From CAZCAC01 sp964496575 (lineage in GTDB: Bacteria; Planctomycetota; UBA1135; GCA-002686595): 17,635 nt of DNA. The notes under the pieces were generated by a model, which saw only the letters and a list, made by a program, of their open reading frames with translations, searched no databases and had not been told where the DNA came from. The stretch spans positions 1-17,635 of the forward strand of contig CAZCAC010000159.1 in NCBI GenBank assembly GCA_964496575.1, given 5' to 3'. Below, piece after piece: positions 1 to 6,958 of the stretch (position 1 is its first letter; each line of letters begins with the position of its first letter). The translations under genes and the position numbers were made by a program.

Positions 1-131
1 GGCGAAGAAAGGAGGGAGAACGCCGGCGATGGCGATTGGGCTCGTGGACAGGCGGCGGCGACCGGTGGATCTCCTCAGGTGGAGGGTGGGTCCTCCTCCG
101 GGGCGGCGGGTCCAATGAGAGGGGCCAGTGC

Positions 132-3100
132 TCAGTCCACGGGCCCCGGCCGCGGAATCGTCGGCGCGGTGGCGATGCGCGGTCGGATCGAAAGCCAGTC
201 GATCCCGGGGAACTCCGGGTCGGGGATGCGGCGCACCTCCTCCTCGCCGCGGTAGGGACACATCGCGTCGATCCAGGCGGAAAGTCGGCGCAGACCCACG
301 GAGTCGACGACCACGCCGTGGTGTGTCCCGCTGGACGCCCGTTCGATCAGGCGGCTCGCGTACGAGAGCCTCGACAGCGGCGGCGGCGTAACGTAGCCGA
401 GCGGGTCGACGGTCGAGAACCCCTCGACCAGGATGGTATCGGCGATCCCAAAACCAGGCAGCGGGCTCTCCGGTTCGTGGTAGGGCGCGCCCCACGTCGG
501 CCGTCCGATCAGGGTCACGTAGGGTTCGTCGAACATCAGGAAACCGGGGCGACGAGTCAGGTCGAATGTCGCCCGCCCTTCTCCCTCGCCCTGGTGGCAC
601 TCGCCGCAGTGCTGGTCGAGCACCGGCTGGACGTAGCGATCGTAGCTGACCGTGTCGACACCCCAAGGCGGCAAGATGAGCTCGCTTGGCTCACCCTCGA
701 GGGCCAGCGGGTAGATCGCAGGATCGGGCGCACGAGAGTGCTGCGCGTGGCAGCCCCGGCACCCGCGCATCTCGCCGGGCATCACGCCGGTGAAGCTGCG
801 CATCGTCTGCAGCGCGTGGTATTCCTCGTCGAGCAGCTGGAAGTGCAGCGCCTTGCCCGCGGGCACTCGGAAGGAGACCGATCCGTCGGGTGCGACGGGC
901 GCCGTGCCGAGGATCCGCTTGACCCCTTCCGACTGCACCATCGAGACCACCGGGCCGGTGGAGATGTACGGCCGCCGGTCCCAGTAGGTGTAGGTCTTCG
1001 CGTCGATGCTCAAGACGCGCAGGTGACGTGCCTTGCCGCGCAGCTCGTCGGGAGCGCCGTGGTAGACGTCGCCGCTGAAGAGCACGCCGGCCGCCGGATT
1101 CTCGCGTTCGTCGCGTTCGGGCCAGCTCACCCGATCGGGAAGCACCGGGGGGCGCGGGCGCGGGCGCACGGGTTGGGCGTGGAAGACGTTGTGCGTGCCC
1201 TCGTAGATCAGCTCGCGGTTGCCGTACACGTCCATCAGGTAGAGCACGAAGCGGCCGTCGCGGTTAGCCGAGACGAGGAAGTCCTCCTCGCTCAGCGGGA
1301 CCGGCGAGTAGTAACCGCTGTAGCGCCCGCTGGCGTGGTAATCCTCGGCCTCGACCGGATCGACGGGTCCGTTGTCCGACTCGGGCCAGGGAAGATCTGC
1401 GGTCACCTTGGTCAGCCCGCGCGGGAAGTTCACCCCCGCGCCGGGGTCGAGGATCCCCACCGCACCGCTGAACCAGTCGTGGTGCGCGCTGCCGGTGAAC
1501 ATCACCCGGTGACTGCCGGGGATCGCCCGCGCGTCCTTCAGGAGATCGGGCCAGACGCTCTGGTTGCCCCAGACGGTATTCACGTTCGTCCCGTCGGGAT
1601 GAACCGACCACAAGCCCTGGGCGCGCCACAGCGGTTTGTCGGTGTACTCCCACCGCGTGTAGACGACGCGCCCGTCGTGCAGCAGCGAGGGCAGGTAGTC
1701 CGGCTCGTTGTTGCGCGAGATCAGGTAGATGTTCCGGCCGTCGCGATCACACCGCGCCAGCACGTACGCGTTGGTCGGCGGCATGCAGCGCACGTAGGTG
1801 TGGCCGCGCGTGGTGGAGAAGAGAAAGTGCTCGCCGTCGGGCAGGTAGATCGGATCGAGGTCGTCGTACGGGCCGCGGGTGAGCTGGGTCAGCCCCTCGC
1901 CGTCGATCCCGACCTCGTAGAGGTGGAACGCCTTCTCGTTGTGCGGCTTGAAGCAGAAGAGCACGCGCCGGGCGTCGAAGGAGAGATCCGGCCGCCAGAA
2001 GGAGCCGTGCAGCGGGGCGCGTGGGGCCAGCCGGGTGAGCCGGCCGCCGGGAGAGAGCCCCTCGAGCACCAGGAGCTGTCCCCCGGGCACCGCCATGTAG
2101 CCGAGGCGGTGCCGCGTCTCGTGCGGCCACTCCGAACCCTGCGGAAAAGGACCGTCGACGAGCAGCACGCGATCGAAGTCGACCACCGGGTTGTGCAAGG
2201 CGATCGAGCGCTTGAGCTCGCGCACGAGGAAGTAGAGCTCGGTGTCGGTCTTGTCGAGGGTGTCCAGGTTCGCCTCGAGCCACTCCAGCGCCTGCCGCTC
2301 CTGGAAGAAGAGGACCGCACCGGACGTCGACTTCGCGATCCGTCGGGCGAGCTCGAGGGTCCAGCGGATTTCGTCCCGGACTCTTCCCCGGTCGGGGGCC
2401 CCGCCCGCCTGGTGCAGCCAGTCCGCGCGCAGGAGCTCGCGGGTCTCGTCCTCGTCGCGCTGCCTCAGGGGCGGCGTGTACGGCTCGACGTACGGGGCCA
2501 CCGCCTCGGCCGCGCTCGGGCGGAACACGATGCGGGCGCCGATCTCGAGCAGCAGCTCGATCGACCCCGGCGAGCAGAGCGCCTCCGCGCCTGCCGCCTC
2601 CAGCCGTGACCACCGATCGGCGAGCGCCGCCGCCTCTCGCCATTCGCGCTCCTCCTCGCGCGATAGCCCGACGACCTGCTCGTCGGTGAGCGGCGCGTAC
2701 TCGAGGAGCAGCGCCGTGAGCCGTCGCGACGCAGCGACCAGCTCCACCCCATCGCGCGACTGGAGAAGCTGGGTGGCGTCGAGCCCGGTCCACCTTCCGA
2801 AACGGCCCGCGTCATCGGGAAAGCTAGTGCGCAGCCGGCGAGCGATCTCGCTGGCCGCGTTGCGGTCGAGCTCGGCCCCCGAGCTTCGGAGCTTCGCCCA
2901 GGTCCCCCCGAGAGTCTCACCGAAGCTCACCCCAGGGGTGTACAGGGGATCGACCGTGGCCGCGATCTCCGCGCGCAGCCGGTCCACCGACTCGCGCCCG
3001 GCGCGGAACAGCTCGCCGATCTCCTCCGGGGCGAGTGCCTCACCGTAGATGCGCAGGTCGTCGAGCTCGCCCTGGAAGAACTCCGATCCCCCACCGAGCG

Positions 3101-3605
3101 AACCGATGAAGCCGGGGACGTCCGCCCGCGTCTCGAGCGCGCCGGGCCGCGACAACGACCCGATCTCGACGCCGTCGAGGTAGACGCGCATCGTCTCGCC
3201 GTCGTAGGTCGCCGCGGCGTGGTGCCAGTCGCCGTCGAGCAGTCGTGCCGGATCGGTCGGCGCATCGCACTCGACGTACGCCCCACCGGCGTGCAGTCCC
3301 AGCGCGAGAACCGTGCCGCCGTGCTGGAAGGAGAAGAGCAGCCGCTCGCTGCACTCCTGCCGGAAGATCTCGCGGTAGCTCGAGAGCTGCGCCGGCCGGA
3401 CCCAGGCCGAGAAGCTGATTCGCTCGAGGCTCGCGATCCGCGGGTCGAGCTCTCGACGCAGTGCGTGCGTACCGTCGAGCTCGAGCGCCGCACCGTGCAC
3501 GCCGCGCAGCACGCACTCGTCGAAGGTCCAGCGTTCCAGCAACTGCCCTTCCTGCGGCGCGGCGATCGAGAGGATCGAGAGGAGGCAGATCGAGGAGACC
3601 GACAT
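132..3605 (-). CDS. Secreted LamG / beta-propeller / two-heme HzsA-like protein
   Basis: 1157 residues. A short hydrophobic N-terminus (about 1-17) looks like a signal peptide, so the protein is probably periplasmic or exported. Residues 20-205 have the pattern of a LamG/concanavalin-like jelly roll (SFSAWVRP, DGDWHHAAATYDG, VYLDG, LDDLRIYGEAL). Residues 210-480 look helical. Residues 500-810 carry PD40/TolB-type propeller strands (DDLDPIYLPDGEHFLFST, LLHDGRVVYTRWEY) and resemble the middle domain of hydrazine synthase alpha. Two c-type heme sites follow, CRGCH at 949-953 and CGECHQ at 1000-1005. This order matches the HzsA-related proteins common in Planctomycetes, most of which are not anammox enzymes. 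No HzsB or HzsC gene is present here, so hydrazine synthesis should not be assumed; a redox or ligand-binding role is more cautious. The gene is divergent from the radical SAM gene. The ATG at 3605 is chosen because the signal peptide starts there. Confidence 0.88.
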   Translation of the reverse strand: MSVSSICLLSILSIAAPQEGQLLERWTFDECVLRGVHGAALELDGTHALRRELDPRIASLERISFSAWVRPAQLSSYREIFRQECSERLLFSFQHGGTVLALGLHAGGAYVECDAPTDPARLLDGDWHHAAATYDGETMRVYLDGVEIGSLSRPGALETRADVPGFIGSLGGGSEFFQGELDDLRIYGEALAPEEIGELFRAGRESVDRLRAEIAATVDPLYTPGVSFGETLGGTWAKLRSSGAELDRNAASEIARRLRTSFPDDAGRFGRWTGLDATQLLQSRDGVELVAASRRLTALLLEYAPLTDEQVVGLSREEEREWREAAALADRWSRLEAAGAEALCSPGSIELLLEIGARIVFRPSAAEAVAPYVEPYTPPLRQRDEDETRELLRADWLHQAGGAPDRGRVRDEIRWTLELARRIAKSTSGAVLFFQERQALEWLEANLDTLDKTDTELYFLVRELKRSIALHNPVVDFDRVLLVDGPFPQGSEWPHETRHRLGYMAVPGGQLLVLEGLSPGGRLTRLAPRAPLHGSFWRPDLSFDARRVLFCFKPHNEKAFHLYEVGIDGEGLTQLTRGPYDDLDPIYLPDGEHFLFSTTRGHTYVRCMPPTNAYVLARCDRDGRNIYLISRNNEPDYLPSLLHDGRVVYTRWEYTDKPLWRAQGLWSVHPDGTNVNTVWGNQSVWPDLLKDARAIPGSHRVMFTGSAHHDWFSGAVGILDPGAGVNFPRGLTKVTADLPWPESDNGPVDPVEAEDYHASGRYSGYYSPVPLSEEDFLVSANRDGRFVLYLMDVYGNRELIYEGTHNVFHAQPVRPRPRPPVLPDRVSWPERDERENPAAGVLFSGDVYHGAPDELRGKARHLRVLSIDAKTYTYWDRRPYISTGPVVSMVQSEGVKRILGTAPVAPDGSVSFRVPAGKALHFQLLDEEYHALQTMRSFTGVMPGEMRGCRGCHAQHSRAPDPAIYPLALEGEPSELILPPWGVDTVSYDRYVQPVLDQHCGECHQGEGEGRATFDLTRRPGFLMFDEPYVTLIGRPTWGAPYHEPESPLPGFGIADTILVEGFSTVDPLGYVTPPPLSRLSYASRLIERASSGTHHGVVVDSVGLRRLSAWIDAMCPYRGEEEVRRIPDPEFPGIDWLSIRPRIATAPTIPRPGPVD

Positions 3606-3698
3606 CCACTCAGGATAGGTACGATCGATCCGCGGGGAAGGGTCTCTTCACTCTTCGCGGCGAGGAGTACCCTGTAGGCGCTCCCCAGGGTGCCCGCG

Positions 3699-4808
3699 AT
3701 GAACGTCTCCCGAGACCGTACCGATACCCCGCTCGAGGAGCGGCGCTGGCGCCTCTGGCAGGTCGAGACTTCCATGGCCTGCGAGCTCTCCTGCGTGATG
3801 TGCCCGTGGCACGGCGTCCGCGAGGCGGCGAAGGCCCCGCAGCTGATGAGCGAAGTGGTGTGGGATCGGCTGCGCCCCTATCTCGGCGAGGTCGCCTGCG
3901 TCGACCTCTCCGGCGGCGGCGAGCCACTGCTGCACCCCCAACTGACCGCGCGCCTCGCCGAGGCGAAAACGGCCGGCTGCGAGGTCGGATTCCTCAGCAA
4001 CGCGTTCTCCCTCGACGAGGCTCGCACCGACGCGGTCCTCGCCGCGGGTGTCGACTGGCTGGCGTTCAGCGTCGACGGAGCGACGCCGGAGGTGTACGAG
4101 AGCATCCGGCTCGGGACCTCGTTCGAGCGGGTGACCGGCAACATCCGGCGCCTGGCCGACAAGCGCGCGGCAGGGACGCCGAGGATCGCGCTCAACTTCG
4201 TGATCATGGAGAGCAACGCCCATCAGCTCGAGGCGATCGTGGAGCTGGCGGCAGAACTGGGCGTCGACCAGGTGAACTTCAAGCAATGCGACGTCTCGCG
4301 CGGCGAGCTCGGACGCGGGCTGGGGCTCTTCCGCGCGTCACCGGATCGCGAGACGCGCCGGTTAGACAAGGCGCTGAAGCGCGCCCGCAGGCGGGCGCGC
4401 AAGCTGAAGATCGAGACGACGGCCTTCCCCTTCGTGCCCGAGGAGCTGCCGGTCTGCGCGCAGGATCCGCGCACGTCGCTGTTCATCGGCTGGAACGGTC
4501 GAGTCGCGCCGTGCATCAACCTGGCGTACAGCGGTCCAACGGCCTTCTTCGGCCGCGAGACGGAGCTCCCCGAGGTGTGCTACGGCACGCTCACCGAAGC
4601 ATCGCTGCTCGAGCTGTGGGAGAGCCAGACCTGCCGCCGGTACCGGGACACCTTCGCCGCTCGCGAGGCAGCGCACGACGCGAGGTTGATGCGCATGGAG
4701 CCGGGCACGACGATGGAGAAGCTGGAGCGCGCGATCGAGGAAGCGCGCATGGCGATGCCCCCGCCGCCCGCCGGGTGCGAGGTTTGCCACTACCTGTACG
4801 GAACGTGA
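3699..4808 (+). CDS. Radical SAM protein with C-terminal SPASM-type cysteine domain
   Basis: 369 residues from the ATG at 3699; a GTG nine bases upstream (3690) is an alternative. CAGGG at 3686-3690 lies at a good Shine-Dalgarno distance from the ATG. The radical SAM cluster motif CX3CX2C is C28, C32 and C35 (ACELSCVMCPW). The SAM-binding GGGEP motif is at 72-76, and the strands expected of a partial TIM barrel follow (VGFLSNAF, LAFSVDGATPEVYESIR). The C-terminus has further cysteines at 253, 272, 294, 312, 360 and 363, including a terminal CEVC. This fits a SPASM domain holding auxiliary Fe-S clusters, as in enzymes that modify peptides or mature other enzymes. No precursor peptide gene is visible nearby, so the substrate is unknown. 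It is divergent from the HzsA-like gene with a spacer of about 90 bp. A hairpin at 4819-4865 lies just past its stop. Confidence 0.9.
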   Translation: MNVSRDRTDTPLEERRWRLWQVETSMACELSCVMCPWHGVREAAKAPQLMSEVVWDRLRPYLGEVACVDLSGGGEPLLHPQLTARLAEAKTAGCEVGFLSNAFSLDEARTDAVLAAGVDWLAFSVDGATPEVYESIRLGTSFERVTGNIRRLADKRAAGTPRIALNFVIMESNAHQLEAIVELAAELGVDQVNFKQCDVSRGELGRGLGLFRASPDRETRRLDKALKRARRRARKLKIETTAFPFVPEELPVCAQDPRTSLFIGWNGRVAPCINLAYSGPTAFFGRETELPEVCYGTLTEASLLELWESQTCRRYRDTFAAREAAHDARLMRMEPGTTMEKLERAIEEARMAMPPPPAGCEVCHYLYGT

Positions 4809-4818
4809 TCCCGGGGAA

Positions 4819-4865
4819 CGGTGCCAGGACGGCGTGATCACGCGGCGAATCCCGCCCTGGCACCG
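4819..4865. repeat. Inverted repeat, possible terminator, with palindromic loop
   Basis: Perfect 10-nt arms CGGTGCCAGG (4819-4828) and CCTGGCACCG (4856-4865) extend inward by three more pairs after one mismatch. The loop side holds a perfect 12-nt palindrome, GCGTGATCACGC, at 4832-4843. It begins 11 bases past the stop of the radical SAM gene and 54 bases before the next start, so a terminator role is plausible. No T-tract follows, so an intrinsic terminator of the standard kind is not shown. Confidence 0.5.
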
Positions 4866-4919
4866 CACTTCGCCGGCGAGAGGTATCGCCGCGGGAGATT
4901 CCGGAACTACACTGGCTCC

Positions 4920-6065
4920 ATGGCTCCCTCGTTCCTGCGCTGGCTGCCGATCTTCGCTCTCGGCGCGCCCCTCCTGGCGGCCGCCACCCCGCAGGAGCAG
5001 CGCGAGTTCATCCTGGACTTCGACCGGGAGCTCCACGACTCGACCCGCGCACTGCCTCCGGACCAGCTCGGCGTGAAGATTCACTGGAAGTCGGGCCCGG
5101 TGAGCGACCCGGAGCTGGACGGCCGCGAGGTGCGCCCCGGAGTGATCCGGATCGGCGACGAGCGCCTCGTGCGCCTCGCCTGGGACCGGCGTGGAGAGGC
5201 GCTGTTCGTCGACTGCGACCAGGACGGCGAGCTCGCCGACGAGGATCCCGTCGAGATCGACGGCTGGTGGGTCGAGAAGTGCTGGCTCCAGCACCCGGCA
5301 GGCCCCGAGCACGGCCAGTGGGCCCTCCATCCGAGCATCGGGCGCACCGATTCCCCGGCCGGCTCGGACCGGGTCCTCGTGCGCTCGGGCTGGTCGGGAG
5401 ATGTCGAGCTCCGGGGAGTCGTCTACCAGCTCGGCGTCTTCGACGACCTCGACGGCGTCTTCACCCCGGGCGTCGACCACCTGGCCTTGAGAATCCGGAC
5501 CGACGAGGACCCCGAGGCCGACTTCGAGAATGTCGCTCTACCCGGACGAGTGCTGATCGGGGAGGTGCTCTACGACCTCTCGCTGTCCCTGGAGGCCTCC
5601 ACGGGCAGGGGTGGCATCGTCCGGGCGCGCTTCACCGAGATCCCCGCGCCGAGGGTGGAATGTGAGCTGCTCGGGACGCAGCTCTCGAAACTGCTGCTCG
5701 AACCGACCGAGCCCGGCCCGGAGGCCACGCTGATCCTCCTCGAGGAGCCGAGCGGCACGGTGCAGCTCGTCGAGGGTGAGTATCGTGCTCGCATCGAGAT
5801 CGCACACGAACGCATCGGCCTGCTCCGCTCCGAGGTCGACCTCGTCGTGGGGCCCGGGGCCAAGAACGTGCTGCGCGCGGGTTGTCCGCTCGAGAACAGT
5901 CTCGGCTACCGGCGTGCCTCGGGCTCGACGCTGGAGCTCGAGTACCGGTTGCTCGGCATCGGCGGCGAGGAGTACACGCTCGGCACCCGCTACTACCCGG
6001 CGCCGACCTTCGTCGCTCGCGCCGGAGACCGCGAGGTCGCGTCGGGTTCCTTCGAGTACGGCTGA
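4920..6065 (+). CDS. Secreted protein of unknown function, possible N-terminal part of a TGA-interrupted gene
   Basis: 381 residues from the ATG at 4920 to a TGA at 6063-6065. The frame is open upstream to 4821, but the ATG at 4920 begins a clear signal peptide (MAPSFLRWLPIFALGAPLLAA, cleavage near 22), so it is the likely start. The mature part is mostly beta-type and acidic. A DCDQDGELADED stretch (98-109) resembles an EF-hand calcium loop (D98, D100, D102, G103, E104), and DDLDGVFTPGVDH (175-187) has the same flavour. No enzyme family was recognised. The frame after the stop continues in phase into the membrane protein at 6093-6869, with high third-position GC kept throughout, so this may be the exported domain of one longer protein. 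TACACT lies six bases before the ATG and no Shine-Dalgarno is seen, so the mRNA may be leaderless. Confidence 0.8.
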   Translation: MAPSFLRWLPIFALGAPLLAAATPQEQREFILDFDRELHDSTRALPPDQLGVKIHWKSGPVSDPELDGREVRPGVIRIGDERLVRLAWDRRGEALFVDCDQDGELADEDPVEIDGWWVEKCWLQHPAGPEHGQWALHPSIGRTDSPAGSDRVLVRSGWSGDVELRGVVYQLGVFDDLDGVFTPGVDHLALRIRTDEDPEADFENVALPGRVLIGEVLYDLSLSLEASTGRGGIVRARFTEIPAPRVECELLGTQLSKLLLEPTEPGPEATLILLEEPSGTVQLVEGEYRARIEIAHERIGLLRSEVDLVVGPGAKNVLRAGCPLENSLGYRRASGSTLELEYRLLGIGGEEYTLGTRYYPAPTFVARAGDREVASGSFEYG

Positions 6066-6067
6066 GG

Positions 6068-6098
6068 CGGCACCTGCGGGCACCTGTGGAGGGTGCCG
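6068..6098 (+). promoter_or_regulatory. SECIS-like hairpin just after the in-frame TGA
   Basis: The bases C6068-C6074 pair perfectly with G6092-G6098 (CGGCACC with GGTGCCG), and U6075 can pair with G6091 as a wobble. An upper stem is possible, C6077-G6079 with C6084-G6086, leaving a GCAC apical loop that starts with G about 14 bases after the TGA. Bacterial SECIS elements sit immediately downstream of UGA with a G near the start of the apical loop, so the position fits. The upper stem is short and the distance is at the low end. Chance hairpins are common in DNA this GC-rich, so this supports the recoding idea only weakly. Confidence 0.35.
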
Positions 6099-6869
6099 AT
6101 CATCGCGACGGGAGCGCTCGACCTCGAGAGCTCCTTCGAGCTGCACGAGCTGGGACCTGAGCGAGGCCAGCCGGTGACCATTCACTGGCCGTGGACGAAC
6201 CACCTGTGGTCGATCCTGCCGCTCGCGCTGCTGGCGCTGCCGTTCCTCTTGCAGCGCAACCGCAACCGCGGCGCGGCTGCCATCTGGCTGCCGGTCCTCG
6301 CCGTCTACTACTCGTGGCTCCCGCTCTACTGGATCTTCGGGAACGTGAACCCCCAGCTGGAGGAGGCGCTGGGCATCCTCGCCGTGGGGCTGGGAGTGAC
6401 CTGCGCGCTGGTCCCCTGGATCGCGACGGGCTCTCGCTGGCGAAGCTGGCTACTGGCGCTGCTGTCCGCCCTGGCCGTCGAGGCCGCGGCGCTCGCCCTC
6501 TTTACCGCGGGCGCGCTCGAGCTCTTCTCAGCCACGGGCGTGCCGGTGGTGTTGCCGGCGATGGTCACGGGGATCGTGGTCACCAGCGCCGCCCTGGCCG
6601 GTCGTGCCTTTCGAGGACCGAACAGCTCGGGCCGCTTCCTGGCGCGATTCCTGCTGTGGCTGCTCCTCTCGGCCTGCGCGACGGTGATCGCCATCGCCAT
6701 CGCCCAGGAAGCGGTGGTGGATGCCGGCGTATTCGATGCGTTCCTGTTCCTCATCTCGGCCCTGATGATGTCCATCATCGCCCTCGTCGCGGCCGCACCG
6801 TTCCTGCTGCTGGCTCGCTTCAGCGAGACGTACCGGGAGCGCTTCCGGGTGGCGCTGGAGCGGGGGTAA
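6093..6869 (+). CDS. Seven-helix membrane protein, possible C-terminal part of the TGA-interrupted gene
   Basis: 258 residues if started at GTG 6093. The first 40 or so residues are soluble and beta-like (ATGALDLESSFELHELGPE), followed by about seven hydrophobic helices beginning near LWSILPLALLALPFLL and ending near SIIALVAAAPFLLLARF, then a short basic tail. No family was recognised. The GTG at 6093 is a poor start because GGAGG at 6088-6092 directly abuts it. GTG 6174, with GCGAGG upstream, is a better independent start and gives 231 residues of almost pure membrane protein. Joined to the upstream frame, the topology would be N-terminus outside and C-terminus inside, like a receptor or sensor with an external domain. 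The gene starting at 6959 follows after 89 bases and may be in the same operon. Confidence 0.65.
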   Translation: MPIIATGALDLESSFELHELGPERGQPVTIHWPWTNHLWSILPLALLALPFLLQRNRNRGAAAIWLPVLAVYYSWLPLYWIFGNVNPQLEEALGILAVGLGVTCALVPWIATGSRWRSWLLALLSALAVEAAALALFTAGALELFSATGVPVVLPAMVTGIVVTSAALAGRAFRGPNSSGRFLARFLLWLLLSACATVIAIAIAQEAVVDAGVFDAFLFLISALMMSIIALVAAAPFLLLARFSETYRERFRVALERG

Positions 6870-6958
6870 CCCCGGCGAATACCAACTCGACCGCGGAACC
6901 TCTCGCCTTCGACCCGGTTCATCTCGCAGTCGACGACGACCTCGCGATCCAGGATTCG

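Larger units (their letters stand above)
4920..6869 (+). other. Candidate read-through gene: secreted domain plus 7-TM domain across an in-frame TGA
   Basis: The frames of 4920-6065 and 6093-6869 are the same, separated only by the TGA at 6063-6065 and nine sense codons. Read through, the product is 649 residues with the recoded residue at 382, in the context FEYG-(U/C)-GGTC-GHLWRVP. The joined protein makes structural sense: signal peptide, extracytoplasmic beta domains, then seven membrane helices. Codons 6066-6173 keep the GC-rich third positions of real coding sequence. If the residue is selenocysteine or an ancestral cysteine, it forms a CX3C-like pair with C386. Alternatives are a nonsense mutation, a TGC/TGG base-calling error, or two separate genes with the second starting at GTG 6174. 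Confidence 0.5.

Noticed and set aside
1..131. Possible start of a minus-strand gene leaving the left edge (TTG at 115-113, Pro/Arg-rich)
   Set aside because: No ATG or GTG, no Shine-Dalgarno and too short to judge.
36..2609. Long plus-strand open frame opposite the HzsA-like gene
   Set aside because: It is Arg/Gly/Val-rich without domains and mirrors a well-supported minus-strand gene. GC-rich DNA gives such antisense frames.
132..3605. True hydrazine synthase (anammox)
   Set aside because: No HzsB or HzsC gene nearby, and HzsA-like proteins with LamG domains are widespread outside anammox bacteria.
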